Shown here one piece after another: positions 46,525 to 58,969 of a DNA stretch of 64,000 nucleotides (positions within the stretch are counted from its first letter, which is position 1; every line of letters begins with the position of its first letter). The DNA is taken from positions 31,438,252 to 31,502,251 of the forward strand of contig NC_087065.1 in the NCBI RefSeq assembly GCF_963678635.1, given 5' to 3'. The notes under the pieces were generated by a model. The model had not been told where the DNA came from, made no database searches, and saw nothing but the letters and a program-made list of their open reading frames with translations. The position numbers and the translations under genes were made by a program. Source of the stretch: Symsagittifera roscoffensis. Its lineage: Eukaryota; Xenacoelomorpha; Acoela; Convolutidae.

Positions 46525-48480
46525 ACCAAACGTTGAAAAATTTCAAGTTGGTTCATGAAAAAAATTGGATGGCAAATGTAATACGTTTTGCTATTCAAAC
46601 CATTCAAGGCACGGATTTTTGGAAAACTTGAGGTTACTTTTTCGGCCGAGTTTTTCCACAAATAACTATCGTTTCACAACGGAAGCGATATAAAGTTAGG
46701 TTTTCCTTAATTTTTTGTTTCGCATCGGTTGATAGTTTCAAAGCTCTAACAGGTTGCTTAGAAAAAATGGAAATTTTAGCAAAACGATTCGGTCAATAAA
46801 AAGATTTCCACCAGTCCTGTTCTAAGACTAGTAAACTAACTTCGTCATTACATTTTATATACACAGACATCAAGTCCGTTTTTGATCGAGCAATGGCTTG
46901 AATTGCTTTAATTTTTTATTGCTTCGATTCAATTTACCAATGATTGACATCTGTTCTTACCGGCTGACTGCGAGTTGAAGGCGGTGAAGTGTTAATCAAT
47001 ATGTTCTGCGTGCGTGGGTTCGAAACTCATCCCTGACGAGTAATTTTTTACAAACACCTGAACTGATTTCGGTAGGCACAAAAACTGATGCTCACCTAAT
47101 TTTGTTAATAGCTCACCAAAAAACTTGTCAGTTCACAAAAAATTGGAGAAAGAATCGACAAGCAAAACATTGAAGTTCGTTTAAGCAGAATAGTCAAGCA
47201 ACCAAACGTTGAAAAATTTCAAGTTTGTTCATGAAAAAAATTGGATGGCAAAAGTAATACACTTTGCTATTAAAACCATTCAAGGCATGGATTTTTGAAA
47301 AACTTGAGGTTACTTGTTTGGCCGAGTTTTTCCACAAACAAATATCGTTTCACGACGAAACCAAAATAAAGTTAGGTTTTCCTAAATTTTTTGTTTCGCA
47401 TCGGTTGATAGTTTCAAAGCTCTAACAGGTTGCTTAGAAAAATTAGAAATTTTAGCAAAACGATTCGGTCTATAAAAAAATTTCCACCAGTCCTGTTCTA
47501 AGACTTGTGTACTAACTTCGTCATTACTTTTTATATACACAGACATCAAGTCCGTTTTTGATCGAGCAATGGCTTGAAATGCTATAATTTTTTATTGGTT
47601 CGATTCAATTTACCAATGATTGACCTCTGATATTACAGGCTGGCCGCGAGGTGAAGGCGTTGAAGTGTTAATCAATTTGTTCTGCGTGCATGGGTTTGAA
47701 ATTCATCCCTGTCGATTAGTTTTTAAAAACACCTGAATTGAGTTCGATAAGCACAAAACTAATATTTACCTAATTTTCATAATAAATCACCAAAAAATTG
47801 TCAGATCAGAAAAATTTTGTGAAAGAATCGGCTCGCAAACCCTTGAAGTTTGTCTAAGCAGACTAGTCAAGCAAACAAACGTTGAAAAACTTTAAGTTTG
47901 TTCATGAAGAAAATCGGATGGCCAATGTTATACGTTTTCCTTTTGAAACAATTCAAGGCACGGATTTTTGAAAAACTTGAGGTTACTTTTTCGGCCGAGT
48001 TTTTCCACAAACAACTATCGTTTCACAACGAAAGCAATATAAAGTTAGGTTTTCCTAAATTTTTTGTTTCGCATCGGTTGATAGTTTCAAAGCTCTAACA
48101 GGTTGCTTAGAAAAATTGGAAATTTTAGCACAACGATTCGGTCTATAAAAAGATTTCCACCAGTCCTGTTCTAAGACTAGTGTACTAACTTCGTCATTAT
48201 ATTTTATATACACAGACATCAAGTCTGTTTTTGATCGAGCAATGGTTTGAATTGCTATAATTTTTTATTGGTTCGATTCAATTTACCAATGATTGACCTC
48301 TGATCTTACAAGCTGGTCGCGAGGTGAAGGCGGTGAAGTGTTAATCAATTTGATCTGCGTGCATGAGTTTGAAATTCATCCCTTTCGATTAGTTTTTAGA
48401 AACACCTGAACTGAGTTCGGTAAGCACAAAACTAATGTTTACCTAATTTTCATAATAACTCACCAAAAAAATTGTCAGAT

Positions 48481-49826
48481 CTCAAAAATTTGGTGAAAAA
48501 ATCGGCACGCAAAACATTGAAATTTGTCTAAGCAGGATAGTCAAGCTACCAAACGTTGAAAAATTTCAAGTTTGTTCATGAAAAAAATTGGATTTCAAAT
48601 ATATTACGTTTTGCTATTGAAACCAATCAAGGCACGGATTTTTGAAAAACTTGAAGTTACTTTTTTGGCCGAGTTTTTCCACAAACAATTATCGTTTCAC
48701 AACGGAAGCATTATAAAGTTAGGTTTTCCTTAATTATTTGTTTCGCATCGGTTGATTGTTTCAAAGCTCTAACGGGTTGCTTAGAAAAATTAGAAATTTT
48801 AGCAAAACGATTCGGTCTATAAAAAAATTTCCACCAGTCCTGTTCTAAGACTTGTGTACTAACTTCGTCATTACATTTTATATACACAGACATCAAGTCC
48901 GTTTTTGATCGAGCAATGGCTTGAAATGCTATAATTTTTTATTGGTTCGGTTCAATTTACCAATGATTGACCTCTAATCTTACAGGCTGGCCGCGAGGTG
49001 AAGGCGTTGAAGTGTTAATCAATTTGTTCTGCGTGCATGGGTTTGAAATTCATCACTGTCGATTAGTTTTTAAAAACACCTGAATTGAGTTCGATAAGCA
49101 CAAAACTAATATTTACCTAATTTTCATAATAAATCACCAAAAAATTGTCAGATCTCAAAAATTTGGTGAAAAAATCGGCACGCAAAACATTGAAATTTGT
49201 CTAAGCAGGATAGTCAAGCTACCAAACGTTGAAAAATTTCAAGTTTGTTCATGAAAAAAATTGGATAGCAAATATATTACGTTTTGCTATTGAAACCAAT
49301 CAAGGCACGGATTTTTGAAAAACTTGAAGTTACTTTTTTGGCCGAGTTTTTCCACAAACAATTATCGTTTCACAACGGAAGCATTATAAAGTTAGGTTTT
49401 CCTTAATTATTTGTTTCGCATCGGTTGATTGTTTCAAAGCTCTAACGGGTTGCTTAGAAAAATTAGAAATTTTAGCAAAACGATTCGGTCTATAAAAAAA
49501 TTTCCACCAGTCCTGTTCTAAGACTTGTGTACTAACTTCGTCATTACATTTTATATACACAGACATCAAGTCCGTTTTTGATCGAGCAATGGCTTGAAAT
49601 GCTATAATTTTTTATTGGTTTGGTTCAATTTACCAATGATTGACCTCTAATCTTACAGGCTGGCCGCGAGGTGAAGGCGTTGAAGTGTTAATCAATTTGT
49701 TCTGCGTGCATGGGTTTGAAATTCATCACTGTCGATTAGTTTTTAAAAACACCTGAATTGAGTTCGATAAGCACAAAACTAATATTTACCTAATTTTCAT
49801 AATAAATCACCAAAAAATTGTCAGAT
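48481..49826 (+). repeat. Nearly identical B monomer pair, 673-bp offset
   Basis: Two adjacent monomers share GTCAGATCTCAAAAATTTGG, GAAGCATTATAAAGTTAGG and CTTGTGTACTAACTTCG. Matching positions are 48481 and 49154. Flanking monomers at about 47801 and 49822 share another private variant (GATCAGAAAAATTTTGTG), so a 3-monomer unit of about 2.02 kb also repeats. Confidence 0.85.
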
Positions 49827-52800
49827 CAGAAAAATTTTGTGAAAGAATCGGCTCGCAAACCCTTGAAGTTTGTCTAAGCAGACTAGTCAAGCAAACAAAC
49901 GTTGAAAAACTTTAAGTTTGTTCATGAAGAAAATCGGATGGCCAATGTTATACGTTTTCCTTTTGAAACAATTCAAGGCACGGATTTTTGAAAAACTTGA
50001 GGTTACTTTTTCGGCCGAGTTTTTCCACAAACAACTATCGTTTCACAACGGAAGCAATATAAAGTTAGGTTTTCCTTAATTATTTGTTTCGCATCGGTTG
50101 ATAGTTTCAAAGCTCTAACAGGTTGCTTAGAAAAATTGGAAATTTTAGCAAAACGATTCGGTCCATAAAAAGATTTCCACCAGTCCTGTTCTAAGACTAG
50201 TGTGCCAACTTCGTCATTACATTTTATATACACAGACATCAAGTCCGTTTTTGATCGAGCAATGGCTTGAATTGCTTTAATTTTTTACTGGTTCGATTCA
50301 ATTTACCAATGATTGACCTCTGATCTTACAGGCTGGCCGCGAGGTGAAGGCGTTGAATTGTTAATCAATTTGTTCTGCGTGCATGGGTTTGAAATTCATC
50401 CATGTCGATTAGTTTTTAAAAACACCTGAATTGAGTTCGATAAGCACAAATCTAATATTTACCTAATTTTCATAAGAAATCACCAAAAAATTTGTCAGAT
50501 CACAAAAATTTTGTGAAAGAATCGGCTCGCAAACCCTTGAAGTTTGTCTAAGCAGACTAGTCAAGCAAACAAACGTTGAAAAACTTTAAGTTCGTTCATG
50601 AAGAAAATCGGATGGCCAATGTTATACGTTTTCCTTTTGAAACAATTCAAGGCACGGATTTTTGAAAAACTTGAGGTTACTTTTTCGGCCGAGTTTTTCC
50701 ACAAACAACTATCGTTTCACAACGGAAGCAATATAAAGTTAGGTTTTCCTTAATTTTTTGTTTCGCATTGGTTGATAGTTTCAAAGCTCTAACAGGTTGC
50801 TTAGAAAAATTGGAAATTTTAGCAAAACGATTCGGACCATAAAAAGATTTCCACCAGTCCTGTTCTAAGACTAGTGTGCTAACTTGGTCGTTACATTTTT
50901 TATACACAGTCATCAAGTCCGTTTTTGATCAAGCAATGGCTTGAATTGCTTTAATTTTTTATTAGTTGGATTCAATTTACCAATGATTGACATCTGATCT
51001 TACAGGCTGGCAGCGAGGTGAAGGCGGTGAAGTGTTAATCAATATGTTCTGCGTGCGTGGGTTCGAAGCTCATCCCTGACGAGTAATTTTTTACAAACAC
51101 CTGAACTGAATTCGGTAGGCACAAAAACTGATGTTTACCTAATTTTGTTAATAACCCACCAAAAAACTTGTCAGGTCACAAAAAATTGGAGAAAGAATCG
51201 GCACGCAAAACATTGAATATCGTCTAAGCAGAATAGTCAAGCAACCAAACGTTGAAAAATTTCAAGTTTGTTCATGAAAAAAATTGGATGGCCGATGTAA
51301 TAAGTTTTGCTATTAAAACCATTCAAGGCAGGGATTTTTGAAAAACTTGAGGTTACTTTTTTGGCCGAGTTTTTCCACAAACAACTATCGTTTCACAACG
51401 GAAGCAATGTGAAGTTAGGTTTTCCTTCATTTTTTGTTTCGCATCGATTGATAGTTTCAAAGCTCTAACAGGTTGCTTAGAAAAATTGGAAATTCTAGCA
51501 AAACGATTCGGTCTAAGATTTCCACCAGTCCTGTTCTAAGACTAGCGTGCTAACTTCGTCATTACATTTTATATACACAGATATCAAGTCCGTTTTTGAT
51601 CGAACAATGGCTTGAATTGCTTTAATTTTTTATTGGTTCGATTCAATTTACCAATGATTGACCTCTGATCTTATAGGCTGGCAGCGAGGTGAAGGCGGCA
51701 AAGTGTTAATCAATTTGTTCTGCGTGCATGGGTTTGAAATTCATCCCTGTCGGTTAGTTTTTTAAAAACAGCTGAACTGAGTTTGGTAAGCACAAAACTA
51801 ATATTTACCTAATTTTCATAAAAAAACCACCAAAAATTTTGTCAGATCACAAAAATTTGTTGAAAAAATCGGCTCGCAAACCCTTGAATTTTGTCTAAGC
51901 AACCAAATGTTGAAAAACTTTAAGTTTGTTCATCAAGAAAATCGGAAGGCCAATGTTATACGTCTTCCTATTGAAACCATTCAAGGCACGGATTTTTGAA
52001 AAACTTGAAGTTTCCTTTCCGCCAAGTTTTTCCACAAACAACTAACTTTTCTCAACGGAAGCAATATAAAATTAGGTTTCCCTTAATTTCATGTTTCGCA
52101 TCGTTTGATAGTTTCAAAGCTCTAACAGGTTGCTTAGAAAAATTGGAAACTCTAGCAAAATGATTTGGTCTATTAAAAGATTTGCACCAGTCCTGTTCTG
52201 TGACTAGTGTGCGAACTTCGTCATTACATTTTATATACAAAGATATCCAGTCCGTTTTTGATCGAGCAATGGCTGGATTTGGTTAATTTTTTTATTGGTT
52301 CGATTCAATTTACCAATGATTGACCTCTGGTCGTACAGGCTGGCCGCGAGGTGAAGGCGGTGAAGTGTTAATCAATTTTTTCTGCGTGCTTGGCTTCGAA
52401 ATTCATCCCCGTCGATTAGTTTTTAAAAACACTGAACTGAGTTCGCAAAGCACAAAAACTGATTTTTACCTAATTTTCTCAATAACTCACCAAAAATGTG
52501 TCAGATCACGAAAAATTGGTTAAAAAATTGGCTCGCAAACTATTGGAATTCATCTAAGCAAAATATTTAAGCAATTGAACGTTGAAAAATTTCAGTTTGT
52601 TCTTATAGAAAATTGGATGGCCAATGTTATACGTTTTTCTATTAAAACCATTCAAGGTATGGAAATTTGAAAATTTTCAGGTTACTTTTTTGACCGTTTT
52701 TCCACAAAAAACTATCGTTTTTCATTCGAAGCAATTTAAAATCAGGTTTCCCTTATTTTTTTGTTCTGCTTCGTTTGATAGTTTCAAAGCTCTAACAGAT

Positions 52801-53054
52801 TGCTCAGAAAAACTTGAAATTTTAGCGAAACGACTTGGTCTATAAAAAGATTTGCACTAGTCCTGTTCTAAGACTAGAGTGCTTATTTCGTCATTATATT
52901 TTCTATACACAGACTTCAAGTTTATTTTCGATCCAATAATGGCTTGATTTGATACGTTTTTTTTTGAGCAAAAAAATTATTCAATTTGAAGCGAAGCAAC
53001 TTTCCTTCATTTTTTTTGGTTCAATTCATTTTACCAAAAAATTACTTCTGGTCT

Positions 53055-53135
53055 TACAGGTTTCCCGAGATATTAAGGGGTTGAAGTGCTATTCAATATG
53101 TTCTGCGTGCGTGGGTCCGAATCCCATCCCTGTCG
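53055..53135 (+). pseudogene. Subfamily C tRNA-like segment
   Basis: TTTCCCGAGATATTAAGG replaces the A box. The loop region GAAGTGCTATTCAAT keeps GCTA. T arm GTGGGTCCGAATCCCAT and 3' end CCCTGTCG are good. 81 nt. Confidence 0.6.
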
Positions 53136-53676
53136 ATTAGTTTTTAAAAACACCCGAACTGAATTTGGTAAGCACAAAAACTGATATTTACCTAATTTTG
53201 TTAATAACTCACCCAAAAATTTGTCAGATCACGAAAACTTGGAGAAAGAATTGGCTCGCAAACCATTGAAGTTCGTCTAAGTAGACTAGTCAAGCAACCA
53301 AACGTTGAAAACTTTTAAGTTTGTTCATGAAGAAAATCGGATGGCCAAGGTTATACGTTTTTCTATTGAAACCACTCAAGGCATGGACTTTGCAAAAATT
53401 CAGGTTACTTTTTTGGCCGAGTTTTTCCGCGAAACTTTAGCGAAACGGTTTGTTCTATAAGAAGATTTGCACTAGTCCTGTTCTAAGACAAGAGTGCTAA
53501 TTTCGTCATTATATTTTCTATACACAGACTTCAAGTCTATTTTTCATCAAACAATGGCTTGATTTGATACGTTTTTTTGTTTTGAGCAAAAAAAAACTAT
53601 TCTATTTGAAGCGAAGCAACTTTGCTTTCTTTTTTTATTGGTTCGATTCATTTTATCGAAAATTGACTTCTGGTCC

Positions 53677-53757
53677 TCCAAGTTGCCCGAGGTATTAAAG
53701 GGTTGAAGTGCTTTCCAATATGTTCTGCGTGCGTGGTTTCGAAACCCACTCCTGTCC
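53677..53757 (+). pseudogene. Subfamily C tRNA-like segment
   Basis: AAGTTGCCCGAGGTATTAAA at the A-box site, GAAGTGCTTTCCAAT, and T arm GTGGTTTCGAAACCCAC, which pairs well. Related to the copy at 54403. Confidence 0.55.
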
Positions 53758-54402
53758 ATTAACTTTTTAAAAACACCTGAACTGAATTCGGTAGGCACTA
53801 AAATTGATGTTTACCTAAATTTGAAAAAACTCACCAAAAAATTTGTCAGATCACAAAATTTTGAAGTAAGAATCGGCTCGCAAACCCTTGAAGTTCGTCT
53901 AAGTAGACTATTCAATCAAACAAACGTTGAAAAGATTTTAAGATTGTTCATGAAGAAAATCGGATGGCCAAGGTTATACGCTTTTCTATTGAAACCATTC
54001 AAGACATGGACTTTGAAAAGCTTCAGGTTACTTTTTTGGCCGAGTTTTTCCAAAAACAACTAACGTTTTTAAAGCAAAAAAATTAGGTCTTCCTTAATTT
54101 TTTTGTTTCGCTTCGTTTAATAGTTTCAACGCTCTAACAGGGTGCTTAGAAAAACTTGATTTTTTAGCGAAACGGTTTGGTCTATAAGAAGATTTGCACT
54201 AGTCATGTTCTAAGACAAGAGTGCTTATTTCGTCATTATATTTTCTATACACAGACGTCAAGTCTACTTTTCATCGATTAATGGCTTGATTTGATACGTT
54301 TTTTTGTTTTGAGCAAAAAAAACTATTATATTTGAAGCGAAGCAACTTTGCTTTCTTTTTTTATTGGTTCGATTCATTTTATCGAAAAATGACTTCTGGT
54401 CC

Positions 54403-54483
54403 TCCAAGTTGCCCGAGGGGTTAAGGGGTTGAAGTGCTTTCCAAAATGTTTTGCTTGCGTGGTTTCGAAACCCACTCCTGTCC
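54403..54483 (+). pseudogene. Subfamily C tRNA-like segment
   Basis: GCCCGAGGGGTTAAGGGG with GAAGTGCTTTCCAAA. T arm GTGGTTTCGAAACCCAC. The 5' acceptor region (CTCCAAG) no longer matches CTCCTGTCC. Confidence 0.55.
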
Positions 54484-55135
54484 ATTAACTTTTTAAAAAC
54501 ACCTGAACTGAATTCGGTAGGCACTAAAATTGATGTTTACCTAAATTTGAAAAAACTCACCAAAAATTTTGTCAGATCACAAAATTTTGAAGTAAGAATC
54601 GGCTCGCAAACCCTTGAAGTTCGTCTAAGTAGACTATTCAATCAAACAAACGTTGAAAAGATTTTAAGATTGTTCATGAAGAAAATCGGATGGCCAATGT
54701 TATACGTTTTTCTATTGAAACCATTCAAGGCATGGAGTTTTGAAAAACTTCAGGGTACTTTTTTAGCCGTTTTTCTACAAAAAACTATCGTTTTTCAATA
54801 GATGCAATTCAAAATCAATTTTCCCCTAATTTTTTGTCTTGTTTCGTTTGATAGTTTCAAAGCTCTAACAGGTTGCTCAGAAAAACTTGAAATTTAAGCG
54901 AAGCGATTTGGTCTATAAAAAGATTTACACTAGTCCTGTTCTAAGACTAGAGTACTTACTTCGTCATTATAATTTCTATACACAGACGTCAAGTTTATTT
55001 TCGATCGAACAATGGCTTGATTTGATTAGTTTTTTTTTCTAATTTGAGCAAAAAAATTATTCAATTTGAAGCGAAGCAACTTTGCTGATTTTTTTATTGG
55101 TTCAATTCATCTTACCAAAAATTGCTTTCTGGTCC

Positions 55136-55216
55136 TACAGGTTTCCCGAGAGGTTAAGGGTTTGAAATGCTATTCAATATGTTCCGCGTGCGTGGTTCCG
55201 AATCCCATCCCTGTCG
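55136..55216 (+). pseudogene. Subfamily C tRNA-like segment
   Basis: TTTCCCGAGAGGTTAAGGG, GAAATGCTATTCAAT, CGTGGTTCCGAATCCCATCC. The monomer after it is short and ends in a jump near 55290 (TTTTGTCTAGGAAGAC) to unrelated-looking C sequence. Confidence 0.55.
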
Positions 55217-55810
55217 ATTAGTTTTTAAATACACCTGAAATGAATTCGGTAAGCACAAAACTGATATTTACCTAATTTTGTCTAGGAAGACTAAAAAATG
55301 TACCTAAATTTGTCTTGTAGCACAATTTGGTTCAAATAACCATTTGAACTAGCCCTGTTATAGGGCTAAATTGTTAAATTCATCATTAAATTTCAAATAC
55401 AAAGACTAATCAATCAATGGAATTTCAAAAAACTTGAGGTTACGTTTTTGGCCGAGCTTTCCCGCAAAAAATTATCGGTTTTCAATGGAAGCAATTAAAA
55501 TTGAAATGTTTCCTATATTTTTGTTTCAATTCCTTTCATAGTTTCAAAGCTCGCTCAGAAGAACATGAAGTTTTAGCGAACTGATTTGGTCTATGAAACG
55601 TTCTGAAATGAGTACTGTTCTAAAATTAGAGTACCTACTTCAGCCTTCCAGGTTAAATTCATAGACATCAAGTCAAATAATGCACAAATTTGGTAAGAGT
55701 TGATAGGTTTCATTGTTTTTAGCAAAAAAATTATTTTATTTGAAGAAAAGCATCTTTGCTTAAATTTTTTATTGGTTCGATTGCATTTACCAATGTTTGA
55801 ATTCAGGTCT

Positions 55811-55892
55811 TACAGGTTGGCGGAGAGGTTAAGGCATTGAAATGATAATCCAATATGTTCTGCGTGCGTGGATTCGAATACCATCCCTGTCG
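55811..55892 (+). pseudogene. tRNA-like segment, C dimer type 1
   Basis: TACAGGTTGGCGGAGAGGTT, anticodon region TTGAAATGATAATCCAAT (loop AATGATAA-like), and B box GATTCGAATACC. 82 nt. Partners are at 57355 and 58904. Confidence 0.6.
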
Positions 55893-56439
55893 ATTAGTTT
55901 TTTAAAACACCTCAGCTGAATTAGGTACCCACAAAAACTGAAACAACTCACCAAAAAAAATTTACAGATCACAAAATTTCAAGGCAAAAATTGGAATGCA
56001 AAAATTGGAATTGAAATTTGTCTGAGCAGACTAATCACGCAAGCAAACTTTGAAAAATTTATTTCATCAAGCAAATCAAATGGCCAATTATTTTCCGTTT
56101 TTATATTGAAACAAACCAAGTCTGCGAGTTTTGTCTAAGCAGAGTAGTCAAGCAACCAAATGTTGAAAATTTTAAGTTTGCTCATGAAAAAAATCGGATG
56201 GCCAAGGTTATATGTATTTCTGGAGAAACCATTCAAGGCAAGGGTTTTTGAAAAACTTCAGGTTACTTTTTTGGCCGAGTTTTTTCCACAAAAAACTATC
56301 GTTTTTCAACGGAAGCAATATAAAATTAGGTGTTCCTTAATTTTTTGTTTTGCATCGTTTGATAGTTTCAAACCTCTAACAGGTGGCTAAGAAAAACTGG
56401 AATTTTTAGCGAAACGATTTGGTCTATAAAAACATTTGC

Positions 56440-56462
56440 ACTAGTCCTGTTCTAGGACTAGT
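56440..56462 (+). repeat. Longest form of the conserved hairpin (9-bp stem)
   Basis: The stem ACTAGTCCT / AGGACTAGT around GTTCT is perfect here in a C monomer, although the surrounding sequence is far diverged from A. Compensated or retained pairing across subfamilies would suggest constraint. I did not test this quantitatively. Confidence 0.7.
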
Positions 56463-56633
56463 AAGCTTATTTCATCAATACATTTCATATACCCAACGTC
56501 AAGTCTAGTTTTGATCGAACAATGGCTTGATTTGATACGTTTTTTTGTTCTGAGCTAATAATTTTTCTATCTGAAGCGAAGCAACTTTGCTTCATTTTTT
56601 GGGTTCGATTCACTTAATTAATGATTGCCTTCG

Positions 56634-56715
56634 GACAGGGTGGTCGAGTGGTTACGCCGTTGGACTTTAACTCCAATATGGTCTGAGTGCATGTCCCTGA
56701 ATCCCATCTCTGTCG
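56634..56715 (+). pseudogene. tRNA-like segment with UUA anticodon, C dimer type 2
   Basis: The acceptor GACAGGG/CTCTGTC is fully paired and the anticodon stem TTGGA/TCCAA is perfect. The loop is CTTTAAC, so the anticodon is TTA, which would read UAA stop codons. The T arm is ruined (ATGTCCCTGAATCCCAT), so TFIIIC binding is unlikely. Confidence 0.6.
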
Positions 56716-57354
56716 AATAATTTTTAAAAACCTCAACTGAACTTGGTGAGCGCAAAAAGTGATTTTTACCTAAATCTGTTTATAATTCACTATATTATTT
56801 TTAAAACAAAGATTTTTGAGAACGATTCGGCATGCAAACAATTGAAGTTTGTCTAAGCAAACTGGTCAAGCAACCAAAGCTTGAAAAACAGCAAGTTGTT
56901 TCAAGAAGAAAGTCGGTTGGCCAATGTTAAACGTTTTTCAATTGAAACTAATCAATCAATGGAATTACAAAAACTTGAGGTTACGTTTTTGGCCGAGCTT
57001 TCCCGCAAAAAACTTATCGGTTTTCTATGGAAGCAATTAAAATTGAAGTTTTTCTTATATTTTTGTTTCGATTCCTTTCATAGTTTCAAAGCTCGCTCAG
57101 AAAAACATGAAGTTTTAGCGAACTGATTTGTCTCTGAAATGTTCTGAAATGAGTACTGTTCTAAAATTAGAGTACCTACTTCAGCCTTCCAGGTTAAATT
57201 CATAGACATCAAGTCAAATGATGCACAATTTTGGTAAGAGTTGATAGGTTTCATTGTTTTGAGCGAAAAAATTATTCTTTATATGAAAAAAAAACATCTT
57301 TGCTGAAATCTTTTATTGGTTCGATTGCATTTACCAATGTTTGAATTCAGGTCT

Positions 57355-57436
57355 TACTGGGTGGCGGAGAGGTTAAGGCTTTGAAATGATAATCCAATAT
57401 GATCTGCTTGCGTGTATTTGAAAACCATCCCTGTCG
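57355..57436 (+). pseudogene. tRNA-like segment, C dimer type 1
   Basis: TACTGGGTGGCGGAGAGG, TTGAAATGATAATCCAAT, and a T arm decayed to GTGTATTTGAAAACCAT. Partner of 55811. Confidence 0.55.
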
Positions 57437-58187
57437 ATTAGTTTTTTAAAACACCTGAGCTGAATTAGGTACCCACAAAAACTGATATTTACCTAATTTT
57501 GTTAACAACTCATCAAAAAAGATTACAGATCACAAAATTTCACAGCAAAAATTGGAATACAACCAATTGAAACTTGTCTGAGCAGACTAATCACGCAAGC
57601 AAACTTTGAAAAGTTTATTTCATCGAGCAAATCAAATGGCCAATTATTTTCCTTTTTATATTGAAACAAACCGAGTCTGCGAGTTTTGTCTAAGCAGAGT
57701 AGTCAAGCAACCAAATGTTGAAAATTTTAAGTTTGTTCATGAAGAAAATCGGATTGCCAATGTTTTTTATTTTTCTGGTGAAACCATTCAAGGCATGGAT
57801 TTTTGAAAAACTTCAGGTTACTTTTTTGGCCAAGTTTTTCCACGAAAACTATCGTTTTTCAACGGAAGCAATATAAAATTAGGTGTTCCTTAATTTTTTG
57901 TTTCGCATCGTTTGATAGTTTCAAACCTCTAACAGGTGGCTAAGAAAAACTGAAATTTTATGCGAAACGATTTGGTCTATAAAAACATTTGCACTAGTCC
58001 TGTTCTAAGACTAGTGAGCTTATTTCATCAATAAATTTCATATATCCAACGTCAAGTCTAGTTTTGATCGAACAATGGCTTGATTTGATACGTTTTTTTG
58101 TTCTGAGCTAATAATTTTTCTATCTGAAGCGAAGCAACTTTGCTTCATTTTTTTGGGTTCGATTTACTTAATTAATGATTGCCTTCA

Positions 58188-58269
58188 GACAGGGTGGCCG
58201 AGTGGTTACGCCGTTGGACTTTAACTCCAATATGGTCTGAGTGCATGGCCCTGAATCCCATCTCTGTCG
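58188..58269 (+). pseudogene. tRNA-like segment with UUA anticodon, second copy
   Basis: Acceptor fully paired, A box start TGGCCGAGTGGTTACGCCG, anticodon arm TTGGA-CTTTAAC-TCCAA perfect. The T arm is broken (ATGGCCCTGAATCCCAT). The anticodon change is shared with 56634, so it predates the dimer duplication. Confidence 0.6.
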
Positions 58270-58903
58270 AATAATTTTTAAAAACCTCAACTGAACTTGC
58301 TGAGCGCAAAAAGTGATTTTTACCTAAATCTGTTTATAATTCACTAAATAATTTTGATATCAAAAATTTTTGAGAACGATTCGGCATGCAAACAATTGAA
58401 GTTTGTCTAAGCAAACTGGTCAAGCAACCAAAGTTTGAAAAAAGTTGTTTAAAAGAAGAAAGTCGATTGGCCAATGTTATACGTTTTTCAGTTGAAACTA
58501 ATTAATCAATGGAATTTCAAAAAACTTGAGGTTACGTTTTTGGCCGAGCTTTCCCGCAAAAAATTTGTCGGTTTTCTATGGAAGCAATTAAAATTGAAGT
58601 TTTTCTTATAATTTTGTTTCGATTCCCTTCAGAGTTTCAAAGCTCGCTCAGAAAAACTTGAAGTTTTAGCGAACTGATTTGGTCTATGAAACGTTCTGAA
58701 ATGAGTACTGTTCTAAAATTAGAGTACCTACTTCAGCCTTCCTGCTTAAATTTATAGACATCAAGTCAAATAATGCACAATTTTGGTAAGAGTTGATAGG
58801 TTTCATTGTTTTGAGCAAAAAAATTATTCTATTTGAAGAAAAGCATCTTTGCTTAAATCTTTTATTGGTTCGATTGCATTTACCAATGTTTGAATTCAAG
58901 TCT

Positions 58904-58969
58904 TACAGGTTGGCGGAGAGGTTAAGGCATTGAAAAGCTAATCCAATATGTTCTGCGTGCGTGGGTTCT
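58904..58969 (+). pseudogene. Truncated tRNA-like segment, C dimer type 1
   Basis: It starts as TACAGGTTGGCGGAGAGG and keeps GCTAATCCAAT, but stops at GTGGGTTC and joins TGATAATTACCTAATTTTG, the region normally about 60 bp downstream. The 3' acceptor is lost. Confidence 0.7.

Larger units (their letters stand above)
40811..52400 (+). repeat. Array 2, subfamily B (regular, about 675 bp)
   Basis: Diagnostic variants are GGCACGGATTTTTGAAAAAC, GTTTCGCATCGGTTGATAGT, CCACCAGTCCTGTTCTAAGA and TGATCGAGCAATGGCTTGAA. The eroded tRNA segment starts at 41163, 42228, 42904, 43580, 44258, 44934, 45610, 46284, 46958, 47634, 48307, 48981, 49654, 50327, 51001, 51672 and 52334; a fragment is near 41838. From 42228 to 51672 every spacing is 671-678 bp. 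The low length variance and close similarity point to recent homogenisation. Confidence 0.88.

Noticed and set aside
43256-50916. Recurring minus-strand frame MMSVYIKCNDEV in subfamily B
   Set aside because: It recurs because the monomers are nearly identical. It overlaps the plus-strand frame of the same block and shows no family resemblance.
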